Counted from the first letter of the stretch, positions 24,851 through 36,261 are shown. The stretch is 64,000 bases of DNA from Pterois miles (GCA_947000775.1 CAMQGK010000008.1:4296001-4360000); one strand, 5' to 3'. A program made the numbers and translations. The notes: generated from the sequence alone by a model not told the origin.

Positions 24851-25430
24851 TGCCCTGTTTGTGTGAACTCGTCTTTGTGCTTGTGGTCTGCAGAGTCAAA
24901 TCAGACCTCCTGCAGAGCTGGATGCTTGTTCACCTTGTCCTCTTTTTAGTGGGCAAATAAACAAGTGGATGAGGCTGGTGCATTCTTCCCTCCATGATTG
25001 TATTTAACAGACAGTGTTAGCCAGTTGCCAAATCATCTTGGTCCCCTGAGCTTCAAGCGAGCTAGTGAAAGACTCCATTTGTGCATGTCCTTGTTACAAT
25101 GCTCACCTACTGATAGTTTTCAGGGTGAGAGAAAGGCATGACCTTGTTTGTGGTGATAAAAGGTTTTTGTTGGCTATTGTGATAGTAAATTAGGTCGTGT
25201 GTCTTGTTTTTGGGGTCAGGAAAGTGACATCAAAGCTAGCTTTGAGATTTATCTTAGCTCTAATAGTTGTGTCCTTAAAATCTAGCTAGTATACTTCTCC
25301 GACTCCTTACCCTTGCCCCATTTTTTCCTATCCTATTTTTCTACCATCCTGACCTGAAATCCCTTCCAAAACCCAGAAGATCCAACTCCCTAGCTGTCGT
25401 CAAACAATACAAAAAAAAGTAAAACAGTCC
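24851..25430. other. Intronic DNA just upstream of the pcdh7 exon
   Basis: Unique sequence ending in a T-rich stretch. No further exon or repeat was recognised. Confidence 0.5.
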
Positions 25431-25469
25431 CTTTTATAGTGACCCCCGGCCGTTTGGTTTCTCTTGTAG
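25431..25469 (+). other. Splice acceptor of the pcdh7 exon
   Basis: The intron ends with a T-rich stretch (gtttggtttctcttgtag) and an AG at 25468-25469. The reading frame begins at once with codons matching the protocadherin tail, so this AG sets the exon start. Reading through into the intron would add codons unlike the family. Confidence 0.85.
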
Positions 25470-25689
25470 CCGTTTCGCCGAGTGACCTTCTCGGTGGTGA
25501 GCCAGCCCCAGGACCCTCACCAGCAGGGATCGCTGCAGAGCTGCTACGACAGCGGCCTGGACGAGTCGGAGACGCCCAGCAGCAAGAGTTCGTCGGGCCC
25601 CCGGCTGGGCGCCCTACCCCTGCCCGAGGACAGCTACGAGAGGACAACGCCGGATGGCAGTGTCGGTGAGGCAGAGCACATGGAAAATG
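25470..25689 (+). CDS. pcdh7: Internal exon of protocadherin-7 (cytoplasmic CM3 / RRVTF region)
   Basis: Protocadherin-7 is a delta-1 protocadherin, a single-pass membrane adhesion protein; this exon encodes part of its cytoplasmic tail. Seen: acceptor ctcttgtag ends at 25469. The 220-nt exon starts in phase 0 with CCG TTT CGC CGA GTG ACC (PFRRVTF), stays open for 73 codons and ends AAT G before a GT at 25690 (phase 1). Residues 3-7 are RRVTF, residues 25-47 hold CYDSGL then DESETPSSKSSSGPRLG, and residues 56-64 are YERTTPDGS. Known: RVxF-type motifs dock protein phosphatase 1, and PP1-alpha binding is reported for the long-tail PCDH7 isoform. The wording SVVSQPQDPHQ, GALPLPED and GEAEHMEN fits my recollection of PCDH7 better than PCDH1, the closest alternative. 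The terminal G plus AC from the next exon would give the END expected in the family. G+C rises sharply against the flanks. Which teleost duplicate (a or b) this is cannot be told. Confidence 0.9.
25664..25672 (+). other. Possible alternative in-frame splice donor inside the pcdh7 exon
   Basis: TCG|GTGAGG lies inside the coding sequence with its GT at 25666-25667. It is exactly 24 nt upstream of the distal donor and in the same phase. Its use would remove eight residues (GEAEHMEN) without a frameshift. The sequence shows the site only; whether it is used is unknown. Confidence 0.4.
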
Positions 25690-25697
25690 GTAGGGGC
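25690..25697 (+). other. Splice donor of the pcdh7 exon (distal, family-expected)
   Basis: The boundary AATG|GTAGGGGC places a GT at 25690-25691. Splicing here keeps GEAEHMEN and leaves a single G that pairs with AC to give Asp, as expected for protocadherin-7. By consensus this donor (GTAGGG) is weaker than the GTGAGG 24 bases upstream. Confidence 0.75.
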
Positions 25698-26740
25698 AAA
25701 CACTAAAGGAGATTAAGCAAGCGTTAAGATACAGGAAACACACACACACATAGCATTTACGCACGGCCGATGGTAGACAGCCTCAGAAACATACAAATAC
25801 ATGTCCATTTATTGGTATTTATCAAGTAGTCTTTAGGTGTTTGTGGCTTTGGCTAGTCTTGTAGCGCATCAGTTGATGTGGTGTTAGAAGCCGTTGGAAC
25901 TTTTATTAAATCTAAAGCCCCTCCACGACTGTACATCATGTGAAGACGAGGTGTGGGATTTATTATAAAACCTATGGGTCTGCTTCAGAGACAGCAGGCT
26001 TTATTCGATCAAAGGCACTGCACGAGGGAATATATGTACCAGACACATTCTTTAAGATCAACGCCTTTCAGGCCGTCTCTCCTTTTAGTTTGCAGCTCTT
26101 TTCTTTACAATTCCATTCGTCATCTTGGCTTCAGCTTGACTGATGATAGATTTTGTACAATATCTCTACGTATCCTTTGAGATGGAGTAAAAGAAGGCGT
26201 AACAATGGGGGGTTAATACCCAACTTGAATTGTTAATAAGCTATACAGATAGTGTGCTGGCTTGAGGCCCTTATGAAGGAGTTTTACAATTGGGAGATAG
26301 AGCTGATGTTCTGGAGGTTGCGGTAGTCTAGAGAGAGTGAGTGGGAGCAGAGGAAAAAAACCCTATTGTGAAGGCAGTCCCTGGGCACAGTACTGCATAA
26401 CCTTCTCACAGCTAGCCTGAGCTACTTTCCTACCACGACCAAAATATGTGTGAGTGTGTGTATCGGGGTGTGCAGTGAGAGATGGGGGTAATGGTCCTGT
26501 TCATAGTCTAGGAGTCTGAGGCGATGCTTAACAAGGAGGAGCTGTCTTGAGAGTGCTAAGCCTAAGTGCAGAGGCTTCCCCACTGCAGCTTAGGATAAGG
26601 ATATTCAAATGGTTTAAAGAGCCACATCCTCTCTCTTTTTTTTAAGATGGGGTTGCACTGCAGATGTCTTAACTTATCTCAGATCAGTGGAATCAATGTA
26701 ATATCCCACTCTATGATGCCCTTAGGGAACATCTGAGAGG
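25698..26740. other. Intronic DNA just downstream of the pcdh7 exon
   Basis: About 1 kb with a short CA run near 25739-25750 and no recognisable repeat or exon. Confidence 0.5.
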
Positions 26741-27290
26741 TTAAAGAGGACCTATTATGTTTTCCCCCTTTTACTTTAGCATGTTATATAGTTTTTTTGT
26801 GTGTGTAAAAGGTCTGCAAAGTTGCAAAGCCCAAAGCTGATGCAAAAGGGAAGTTACTTTCCCTCACAGAAGTGCTGCTCCTGAAATGCCTGAAAGGGCG
26901 CCTTACTTGAAGTCCTGCCTTTTTTTCCCGTAACGTGTGATGTCACCAAGTAACATATTTGCATAATACCTGCCTAGTGGCTAGCAAACAAAGCCAGTTA
27001 GAGCGGAGCTGGAGTGGAGTCTGACGAGTTTGGTTTGGTTGACCAATCACAACAGAGGGCCAAGTTGACCAATCAGAGCAGACTGAGCTTTTCAGGTGGG
27101 GAGGGGAAGAGAAAACTCACTTTTTCTTAAAGAGAAAGGCTATAAAACAGGGCGTTTCAGACAGAGGGTGACTACAGGTACATTCAGTGTTTCAAGTGTT
27201 TTTTTGAACATTAAAGCATTCAAACATGTTTTAGTAGAAACCCAAAATACAAGTATGCACTTGAAGATGAGCATTGTATGTCCTCTTTAA
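26741..27290 (+). mobile_element. TTAA-flanked MITE, copy 2 (longest)
   Basis: It begins TTAAAGAGGACCTATTATG at 26741 and ends CATTGTATGTCCTCTTTAA at 27290, a clear terminal inverted repeat of roughly 19 bp framed by TTAA. At 550 bp it is the most complete copy here. It includes gtgatgtcaccaag, ttgaccaatcacaacagagg, gggcgtttcagacagagggtg and tagtagaaacccaaaatacaagta. No transposase frame. Confidence 0.88.
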
Positions 27291-27592
27291 ATGTCTAGTT
27301 ATGGTTTTTGATATAAAGTCAAGCGAAGCAGACAGATGTGCACATCAAACCAGACAATTACACAGGTGCCCACAGAGAGCTTTCTCAAATTTTGTCCTCA
27401 ATGCAGATTAAAGGGGATTTGAAGCACTTTAATGTGAGCTGATAGGGCTACCTTGTGGATACTTAAAATCTCCTTTTTCAGACAATGCTGGCCGAATGAG
27501 ACCCAATTAAAATAATCAATTTGGTCTCTGTTTAAAGTAATACGACAAAGACAATTTAGCAGAGAGCCCAGTGAGATGAAAAGCGTGAAAAT

Positions 27593-28319
27593 TAGGGATG
27601 CTAATTTTGAACAATTTTAACCGATAACTGACCCTCGTTAACCGATTATTAACCGTTAACTTACAAGATTTGTGCCTCGGATGCAGCAGTGAGTCAACAG
27701 TTCATTTTAAGAAGAGTTACTGTAGCAGCCACGGCGCTGCGTTCAGTGTCTCCAGTTTACTATCTGGGAACGTTAGGAGCCACAGTGCTGCGTTTAGTGT
27801 CGACATGCAAGTCCGCCACCACACATGTAGTTTAGCAGGTTGTCATTTGTGTGTCTGTCCGGTGTAACGATAGCGATTGTCTGACAAACAGTGTCTGTGT
27901 TTGTGCTACGTTAGCAGCTGCTAGCGTTGCCGGTAACTTTGCTGTAGCGTAACTTCGGCGAGTTTCTGACAGACCGTGTGTGTGTGGCGGCGGTGAGTGT
28001 GGGTTTATTGGTGGCGTTATAGCTGTGAAAGTAGCTGTAGCAGAGTGTGTGCACAGTTTATTTGTCGGTGAGTAAATGCTACGAGACCACGAGCTACAAC
28101 TCCTCAGCTGGAAGACCTGAGCCAACTTCCTGTATCTGCAATGGCTCTCTCTTAAGGTGGACCAGATTTTCTCCTTCAAGTGATGAGCCGCTTCTCTGTA
28201 TTTTGTAGTTTTTTTAAATCAATTATTATCATTTCTTTTAAACTTTTAACCAAAAGCGTGTATTGGTTAAAATGCTTAATGTCTGTTATCAGTTAAATGG
28301 TTAATTATTAACATCCCTA
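27593..28319 (+). mobile_element. MITE with TAGGGATG termini
   Basis: The left end TAGGGATGCTAAT (27593) and right end ATTAACATCCCTA (to 28319) are inverted repeats with one mismatch. Both flanks carry AACCGATTATTAACCG or GGTTAATTATTAA-type sub-terminal words. The terminus resembles hAT elements, but no convincing 8-bp duplication is visible (gtgaaaat against ccttcaat). The 727-bp body includes a short internal near-duplication (cacggcgctgcgttcagtgtc and cacagtgctgcgtttagtgtc). Confidence 0.75.
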
Positions 28320-28781
28320 CCTTCAATTAAACCACCTTCAGAACTAAAAAACAGCATAAATAGTGACTAAACTGAATATTGAATACCAAAAAAAAATGTA
28401 TCACACAATATTGTGACATATTTTAGCATATTGACCCAAAATATGTGGTAATTTATACCAGTGCGCATATGTTGTTAATTCTCCTTTTTCCACGGTTTCA
28501 GAGGGCACTGTTACAAAGAGTTAGAGGAGATTTAGTTGGAGGAACAAGAGTCAAGGTCAATTCATGAATCAGTCTCCCATCCAAGGGAAACAACATGCTC
28601 TGCTGCTGCTCGCTATCTTTAGTGGGATCAGCTGAACTGGTATGTGCATGTCGATGGAAAGGCAGTGAAGGTTTTGTTCAGCATATTGTTTTCGGTCTTA
28701 AAGCAGACCTCTAGATCTCTTGCAGCACATTCATAAAATTCAGAGCTCTTATAGTTTGTATTAATAATGTGGAGTTATGTA

Positions 28782-28973
28782 CAGGCAGCGGGTTGGCCTT
28801 GTGGTCTGAGTGACTCTAATTGGTCTTGGTCCTGTCATTCAATCCTAGAAAAAAGCAGCAGCTTCCTGCTAAAGCGTCCTTGAGGAAGACCGCCGAGCCC
28901 CTGCTTGCTCACTTATGCTGGGTCACCGTGGATAAGGGCATCAGCTAAATACCTAAGTGTAAAGCAAATGCAA
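28782..28973 (+). mobile_element. tRNA-type SINE with L2-like tail
   Basis: The head gcgggttggccttgtggtctgag is tRNA-like and decayed. The body has agcagcttcctgctaaagcgtccttgagg and cccctgcttgctcacttatgctgggtc. The 3' end gtggataagggcatcagctaaat plus (aagtgtaaagcaaatg) is the ending shared by many fish SINEs and L2-type LINEs. A single copy was seen in this window. Confidence 0.75.
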
Positions 28974-29362
28974 TCATCTAAGGTTAGGGCAAATATTGGC
29001 AAAGTGCTTCACCCCTCTTGAGGGACGCTAACTACAGTCATTAGCGCTCCCCCTTGTGTTGTAGCCAGAGCGCACACAGACACCATCAGCACTGCTTAAT
29101 ATTAGGAAACGAGGGAGTTACGAGGAAAGAGGGAGGACAGAAGTTGGCAGATGGCTCGCCGCGGCGCTCAGCGTTGGCATGGGCATCATTAGCGACAGGT
29201 AATTGTGGCGAATCGTGGCGAGTTTGGATGCAGAGAAAGGTGAAGAGAATGTCAAAGTTACAAACTGAAAATGTGGATTTTGATTTTTGTTTTCTGTTCA
29301 CCAACTCATCATGTCAGATTGTCACTGCTTTGTGTCGAGACTCAGACAAAGGCTCGTGTCCC

Positions 29363-29383
29363 TTTTTTTTTTTTTTTTTTTTT
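29363..29383. repeat. Poly-T run (21)
   Basis: T21 between gtgtccc and gattcc. Confidence 0.85.
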
Positions 29384-30502
29384 GATTCCGGGCCTTTTTC
29401 GGCTCCAACTTGCTTTCTGTCGATCGATGTTCACACAATGTGAAGGAACAATCCACTGCAGCTACTCATCTGTCTCACACACATGAATGCACGCACACTA
29501 ACACACACACACACACACGAGCAGGCATCCGCACTAAGACCCAGACATGAAGACAACACACACACTGTCTGTTTTTCACTCTCTGCCTCTTCATCCCTCA
29601 TTCTTTCTTTCTGCCGTGCACAGATGTGCCGAGGGACCGTGTTTTTCTTTTCCTCATCTCCTTCATCAAGGTCAGGTTTCGAACTTTATTATTTTCTATT
29701 GGTTGACTTCTTTCCATGGGGAGTGTCAAATAAGAATAAAAGAAAGAAAAAAACAACCTCTCCATCCAAGACAGATTTTTCCAGAACTGCCTCAAAACAA
29801 GGAGAGCTGGGGGTCATCACGGGAATATGAACACATTCCTGACCCAATCTGCACTGCACGAACTATCACTCAAGACTCTCAGTTTCTTCTTCATAGACGT
29901 GAGTGATAGGCAGTCGAAAAGCTGCATGTTGGGAGGATTCTGCTGTATCTTTACAGATGTTTCTCAATTCGGAAATCGTGAGCAGCGCATAGCCGTTGCT
30001 CAACTACGGCGTTTCATGAAGTCTTGATCTTTTTTTGATGCACAGCTGGGCCCTCACTTATTCATAAGCTTACTCCGGTGCTCATCAGCTATTCATAAAC
30101 GCAGAGTGTCTGAAGTCAAACACTCGATTAGGCCGTTATGGATGTCAAAGAGCCCTTCTAGATGCAAGCCGTTATCAGCGGGTCAAAGACTCATGCTCTA
30201 TTATTGATCGCCACATCGCCAAGGGGGGGCAGTAGTAGATTTTTCAATTTTTACCGTGTTAGTTCAGGCACACCTCAAAATAACACGCTTCTACATCGCC
30301 CTTTCATCATGAATCAGGTGTCTGAGTTGTGCAAAGTGTTTTCATATGAAACCTCCAACCTCCGCACGAATATGAACAGCTCCCGGCTATGAAGATGTAA
30401 TATCATTGTTTGGTACATCAGTGCAGCTATGCGGTGTGCTGTGCTTGTTGCGGTGGGTCACGCTGCCAAGGATTTATCCCATTCGATCCATTATATGTTG
30501 GC

Positions 30503-30521
30503 TTTTTTTTTTTTTTTTTTT
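30503..30521. repeat. Poly-T run (19)
   Basis: T19 between gttggc and gaacag. Confidence 0.85.
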
Positions 30522-30647
30522 GAACAGAACAAATGCATATGTATAATTTGAAACTTCACCTCTTGCATTCAGCTGTGAGTCAATACAACACCGTGTGCTG
30601 CCAGCAGCTATACAAAGGTAAAGGAAAGCTAATGTGTCAGAAGAGTC

Positions 30648-30830
30648 TTAAAGGGGACATCGTGAAGACGGCGACGACGCAGGAAGTCCAACAAAGCGTT
30701 TCAGGCAGAGGGTGAAAAGAGGTGCAGCAGCACAGCCATGATGAGAAAGGTTTTTTAACATTAAATCACGTAAATGTGTTCTAGTAGAAACCAAAATACA
30801 AGTCTGAACCTGAAAATATGCTCCCTTTAA
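30648..30830 (+). mobile_element. TTAA-flanked MITE, copy 3 (internally deleted)
   Basis: It starts TTAAAGGGGACAT at 30648 and ends ATGCTCCCTTTAA at 30830. It keeps the family words gaagacggcgac, gcgtttcaggcagagggtg and ctagtagaaaccaaaatacaagtctgaacctgaaaat. At 183 bp it lacks most of the left interior found in copy 2. Confidence 0.82.
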
Positions 30831-31412
30831 AGGGGAAAAAAAAGAACTACTTTTTATTATATCGCATATTGTTCCTGACGATGAGCGCTGACAGACATGA
30901 GGATATACATATATATTAGTTTACCCAACTTTTTACTGAACCACTACATCACTGAGTGCATCCCACAGAGGCTGGTGCCTGATTTCATTTACACTGGCTG
31001 TTAAGACAGATGAATAGTGCAAATTTATTGTAGCCTCTGAGAGAGTAATAGCACGTCGTACTGGCTGCTAACGTTAGCATGCCTCCCACGTCTCTGTGCT
31101 TTGGCTGCCAGACAACCACTAACCCCCCCCAGCACACACACACAAACACACACACCAGCTTCTATCTCTCTCCTGTCTCTCCCGCTGAGAAATCTTGGGG
31201 TACCACCGATGGATTACAAACATCATCATTTAGTGTTGGCCCGATAGAGTAGGACAGACAAGTGGCACATCACAGCAGCGAGGCAGTCGGCGAGTAAAGA
31301 TAGACAGTCTGAGCCTTTTTGTAACATACACAAGACAGACTGAAATGCCCACTTTTACTCAGAGACGTAACACACATGCTCAGTCACATAAAAACAAATA
31401 AGGCCATGCACG

Positions 31413-31446
<34 letters not shown>

Positions 31447-32955
31447 TCCGTCCTCGTCCAGCACAATGAGGCACTGCATCATTTTCCAGCTCTGTGAAGC
31501 ACCTCACTAGATCACTTCATTGTTGTTGTTTCTCTCCATTTCCGAAGCTTTGCCCGCTGGAATGCTGCTTAGCTTGGTTAATAATGTGCATGTGTGTGTA
31601 CGTGTGTGTGTTTGTGTGTAACTCTGTTCATTAGGCAAGCCCAATTGTAGGGCCAGATGGCAAAGCGAGTTTGTTTAATTAAAACCATTCATATTTCAAG
31701 AGCGGAGCAGCAGCGGCACTGGTCTTAGGCCTGATTTCCCCCAACTTGGTGGAGGGATGGGAGTGTGTGTTTCTTTTTGTGTGTGTGTGTAAAGCAGTGT
31801 AGTGAAAAATCACCCAGCGGAAGGCACTTGCGCTATCAATCAGCACGTTACGCGCACCCTCCCCAAGGTCGCATCCATGTGCGCACACGATTTAAAAACA
31901 CTACAACATTAATTAGGAAATGAAGGAAATAATAATGAGTTACAGTTACAGTCAGGTACACTCTGCAGCATTGAGTGCGTGCCTGCAGTCCTCTCATTCA
32001 TTTCCATCTGTCCCTTACCCCCACGCCCCTTATTTCTTTTCGTGATATCCTCGGGCAGCGAGGGAGATACAAAGAACGAGAGGAGATGCTGTGAGAGAAA
32101 GCGCTGAGGGAAAGCATGGCAACGCAGAATAACACATTGCACAGGAGCCCAGAAATGGATCGAAGGATGGGATGTTGGAATGAGATCAGAAGAGAAAATT
32201 AATAATACTAAGAAAAACCTGACAGAGAATGAGAAACAGAAGGAAAAAAAAACGTGAGGGACGGGGTTACATGCGTGGAGAAGTCGCCAGCAGGGAGTGG
32301 CGCCTGACAGAGAGATGATTGATCACTGCTCAGCCGGAGCAGGCAGGTATTCAAATCATACCCCAGTGTCACCTCCACACAGTCCTGTCTTCCTCTCTGT
32401 CTCTCCACATGGGCACATATGGACTGTGAAGCCCACCCAGTGCAGTGTTACCTCCTGTAACACACCGCCCGACTAGATTTAAGAAATACCTGCTCTTAAT
32501 GTGAAGCAGAGACCGGAGGAATTGGATCAGATCACCCAAAGAGACATTTTTATTTACCTCTACTGGCATCTGAAAATGATTTTAAAAAAATTCAGCATCT
32601 CTTTCCAGGAAAAATGTCCAGGTTACTCTTAATAATAATCCATTTGCCTCACCGTGGACAGTTCTCGTTGAGCTTTACACAGAAGAAATATCCCTAATGC
32701 CATTTTCCTACCAAAATTAGCATGTGTTGGGGTTTATTAACACAGGAAAATAGACGTGCTGGCAGGCCCTGGAAGCAGGGTTAGTAAACACACTGATTCA
32801 CTCTCTTTTTCAAAGTCCAACCAGAGAAGGTGACGGAGACAAAATCACTGTTGTCTGAGTGAGGTCTGGTAGTTTTAAATGTATGTTTTGTATGATTGTA
32901 TTTCTAATAATTGTCCAAATTCATGTTGATTTTATGTATTATATATTCACTTCGA
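30831..32955. other. Intronic DNA with CA/TG repeats
   Basis: Includes CA at 31133-31153 and 31419-31446 and TG-rich stretches near 31590-31620 and 31780. No gene was recognised. Confidence 0.45.
31419..31446. repeat. CA dinucleotide microsatellite
   Basis: (CA)14, preceded by a gtgcgcg purine/pyrimidine alternation. Confidence 0.9.
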
Positions 32956-33145
32956 GGGCGGCACGGTGGTGTCACCTCAGAGCAAGAGGGTCGCAGGTTC
33001 AGACTGGGCTTGTGTGCATGTTCTCCCTGTGTTACCGTGGGTTTACTCCAGGTGCTCTGGTTTCCCCCAACAGTCCAAAGACATGCAGGTTAGGTTACTA
33101 TTGACTCTGGTAGGTAGGTGTTAATGGTTGTGTGTCTCAACCTGT
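32956..33145 (+). mobile_element. SINE-like repeat, 5' part (GGGCGGCACGGTGG type)
   Basis: Starts gggcggcacggtggtgtcacctcagagcaagagggtcgcaggttca and continues tgtgtgcatgttctccctgtg, gtgggtttactccaggtgctctgg and ccaaagacatgcaggttaggtta. This is a very common fish repeat with a tRNA-like head. This copy fades at the word gtgtgtctcaacctgtg; its typical 3' half is missing but occurs alone at 51792-51980. Confidence 0.85.
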
Positions 33146-34761
33146 GAAATATAAAAATAGATGTCCAACAGGTGTTTGTTTACCCGAGGGGGGAAAAAAA
33201 AAAAAAACGTGACTACTCATTTGTCCCATTGTCCAGGAATGTAACTTTTCCCACTAAAGACAAAAGCCAAAAGTCAGTGGGTGTTAGTGGGCTTAATAAA
33301 ACTGTTTATACAGTGGTTAGAGCTTTAGTAGCCTCCCAGCCTGGGGCTCAGAAACCTCTAAAGTCGTCACAAGATACATCTGAAGAGTCGCATTATTCAA
33401 TGTTCTGACTTGTGAATTACTAATTTGACCTCTTTAGACCTCTAAAAACAAGCCACAAAGGGGTTAAAACCACTCAACTAGGTGTCATTTTTCAAATTTT
33501 GCTCACCCTTGTTGTATTTAGGTGGAAATTTCAGGGACAAATATTTGGTAATTTGGATGACCCTTTAAGTCAACTCTATAACGCAGGAGGAGGGCAGACG
33601 ACACGTTAAAGAGGAATTTTGTTAAGACCTGCAACTGCGCTGCAAATCATATTTTCAAAATGGATGTGTGCTTCTAATGCTACACTCTCTGCAGTGTAAG
33701 ATACAGAAGAGACTGCCAAAAATAAACAAGAACTGATACGTGTATATGACATACACGTATTGTGGAGGTCCGAGTGCGAATAATGGAATTGTTGCTGTGG
33801 TGTTTTGTGTAGCTAGAGGCGGCCTGACACCCACTCCTGACAAAGATTAAAAAAGCCATTCAGCCGGCTTACAAATAACGATACACAGAGAAGCATCACA
33901 TGAATATTTGGTTCGAGAGAGAGAAAAAGTGCAGCCACTTTATATTGACTGTGTGCACAGTATATGAGCCATTCTTACACGCTAAAAGGCTGCAAGTGTG
34001 TTTTAAAGGTGTCAAGTATGTGCAATAAAAGTACCGCTCAACTGAGGCGGCCATGTTGTTTCAGAGGGAATACGTGCGTCCATTATTTTCACTTTCAAAA
34101 ATGGTTGTATTTCGCTGTTGTCTTCTGCACAGTTGATGAAGCCAGCACTTATAGGAGAAAGAGGAGGAGAGCAGAATGGGTTTTCATGGCGCCGTGGAGA
34201 CACGACTGCATTTTCAATGAGGGCCTACAGTCATACACGCTGCCGTGTGCATTTTGTGCCTTTTTAGGTGCAACGAAGCGTCGACTTGCAATTTGGCTGG
34301 TCTCCAAATGGCACGGGCATTTGTTATGTTCGGAAGTAAAATCACTTTCTCCGACAGCTGTTAATTTGGAGTGCACCTTTTCTTTTTTTCTTTACTTTCC
34401 TCCACACCTCTCCCACGACACTCCTTGGCGAGGGTATGTGTGTCAGGTGTAACGTTTGGTGGGGCGGTCTCCGATGAAGACAATTAAACACCTCCAAGGC
34501 ACTCAGCCAGAGCCTCCCCGCCCTCCTTCCCTCCGTCCCCCCTTTTCCTCCCAGGCACTCTGTCTTCTGCTTGCCCCCCCTCGCGCCTCCCACCTCCTCC
34601 CCCCGGTCCTCCTCCTACTTCTAACTTTCCTCCCTTTTGTCAAAATAACGGGTTAGGATTCAGAGCATGAGGAGCTGAACAGGTTGTGCAGAAGGAACAT
34701 CAGGTGTGCAGCGTCGGGACACAGTGGGCGCCGTGTCCTTCCCAGTGTGAGCTCTGCAGCA

Positions 34762-34776
34762 GGGGGGGGGGGGGGG
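34762..34776. repeat. Poly-G run (15)
   Basis: G15 between gcagca and ctgcaag. Confidence 0.85.
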
Positions 34777-34985
34777 CTGCAAGGGATGCCAATAATCTCA
34801 CTCGCCGCCTGTTTTATTTATTTATTTATTTGTTTATTTTCTGATCCTTGCACGTGGGCTGAGCATCCAAAGAAAGACCACTGCGAGGGACAACCATACA
34901 TATGTATGCACATATGTTGCGGCACGCCAACTTCACACCAGGAGCGTATCTGAGACGAACACTGAGAAAGAATGAAGGCATTCTG

Positions 34986-35003
34986 TTTTTTTTTTTTTTT
35001 TTT
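34986..35003. repeat. Poly-T run (18)
   Basis: T18 between cattctg and ctcactt. Confidence 0.85.
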
Positions 35004-35924
35004 CTCACTTCGGGGAATTTGTGGAAAAAAAACACACAAACAAACAGAATTGAGAAAAACACATTCAGGTGTTCGCACATTCTGTAGGTCGACGCCAAGC
35101 CGGGGCCGCTCATGCATTCATTCATGCGTTTGCCAAACATACTATACTTTATGTGCACACGCCGTCTCTCACCACGCCACCCTCCACACATCTCACAGTA
35201 AAGGCGCATACACAAATCCATGCATAATAACTCTGCTCTTTTTCAGCACATTCTTTCCAGTCGTCTAAAGCAACCTTAACGCCAATTTCATTTTGCACGC
35301 AAGGAATGCTGCGCTCACTATGAAACGCGTCACATTTATGTGATTAGAGAACCGTCTGAGAAAACGCTAAAAGGTGAACATGTTTTGCAAAACTGGAATC
35401 AGATGTGGCCTGCTTACAGCCAATATGCATAACTTGAAAGTTTGCCAATATTAGTAAGAGATATGCTTGTTTTTCTGAGTGTGTCTCCAGTTTGTATATA
35501 AGCAGTGACACTGGTTTTGACCTTTAAGGTAGGAATTGCAAATTGTGTACATTTTTCCTGGCTGTGTTTGTGTATGAGTTGACGCATGCATGTCCTGGGC
35601 CTTTCTCTGTTTATCTCACACATTATGTATGTGTGGCGTGCATCTGGCCCGCCAGCAGCTTAACCTTTGACAGTTCCAATACATTGCATTGTGCTTTTCT
35701 TTTTTTTTCCGACCGCCCACAACTTTGTCCCCAACACATGTTTAAGCTAGTGAAAAACAATACGAAACATCCACAAACTTTTTATTTTTTATTTTTGTTG
35801 CTTTCTTTTGCCACCCCGTCTGGGTTCACCCACGTGTGTCTATTTACAGAACAGCTTGCTGTGCCACATCTCCAGCAGGCATGGCTGTGAACTGGCATTC
35901 CTTCTGGGACGGGATTTTGTCAGG

Positions 35925-36010
35925 GAGCTCCTCACTCTGCCAACAGTGTCGGCTGCTCCCACTAATTGATACCAATTAGGTCGCATTATTTAGGAATTTG
36001 ACATCATGTT
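35925..36010. other. Candidate conserved non-coding element
   Basis: Unique block with paired ATTGATACCAATTAG words (cccactaattgataccaattaggtcg) and attatttaggaatttgacatc. Homeobox-like cores in otherwise unique DNA; low confidence without alignment. Confidence 0.25.
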
Positions 36011-36261
36011 CGTCTTTAATCGGGGTGGTTTGATGACTCAGAGACACAGCTAAATGCTGTAAAACTGTCAAAACACAGGCGAACAAATGCTTCCTTGCTT
36101 GCTGCGGGCATTATGCGGAAAGCTAATGATAATCAGAGTGTGTGTGTTTCAGTGTGAGGAGATGGTCTTTGTGGAGGTTACAGTATCTTAAGATACACTG
36201 AGACACACACTGCACTACAGTAGTGTCACAAAACAAGGCCAAAGTCACTGACCGCATAGCA

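Larger units (their letters stand above)
1..25469 (+). other. Upstream pcdh7 intron (partial, at least 25.4 kb)
   Basis: Orientation comes from the exon at 25470. No long conserved open frame, start context or protein family could be recognised in this stretch on either strand. In particular there is no cadherin-repeat exon, so the large ectodomain exon must lie further upstream. The contents are transposon remnants and microsatellites, listed separately, and unassigned DNA. Confidence 0.7.
28974..30647. other. Intronic DNA with T-runs and a short CA run
   Basis: The stretch contains T21 (29363-29383), CA at 29501-29518 and T19 at 30503-30521. No exon was recognised, and the open frames here run through these tracts. 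Confidence 0.45.
33146..36261. other. Intronic DNA with homopolymer runs
   Basis: Contains A13 near 33194, G15 at 34762-34776, (TTTA)n near 34813-34839 and T18 at 34986-35003. No exon. The block 35925-36010 is listed as a possible conserved element. The 162-codon open frame at 33964-34452 has no recognisable domain. Confidence 0.45.

Noticed and set aside
33964..34452. 162-codon open frame
   Set aside because: No recognisable domain or exon borders. It may be a diverged repeat, but I could not assign it.
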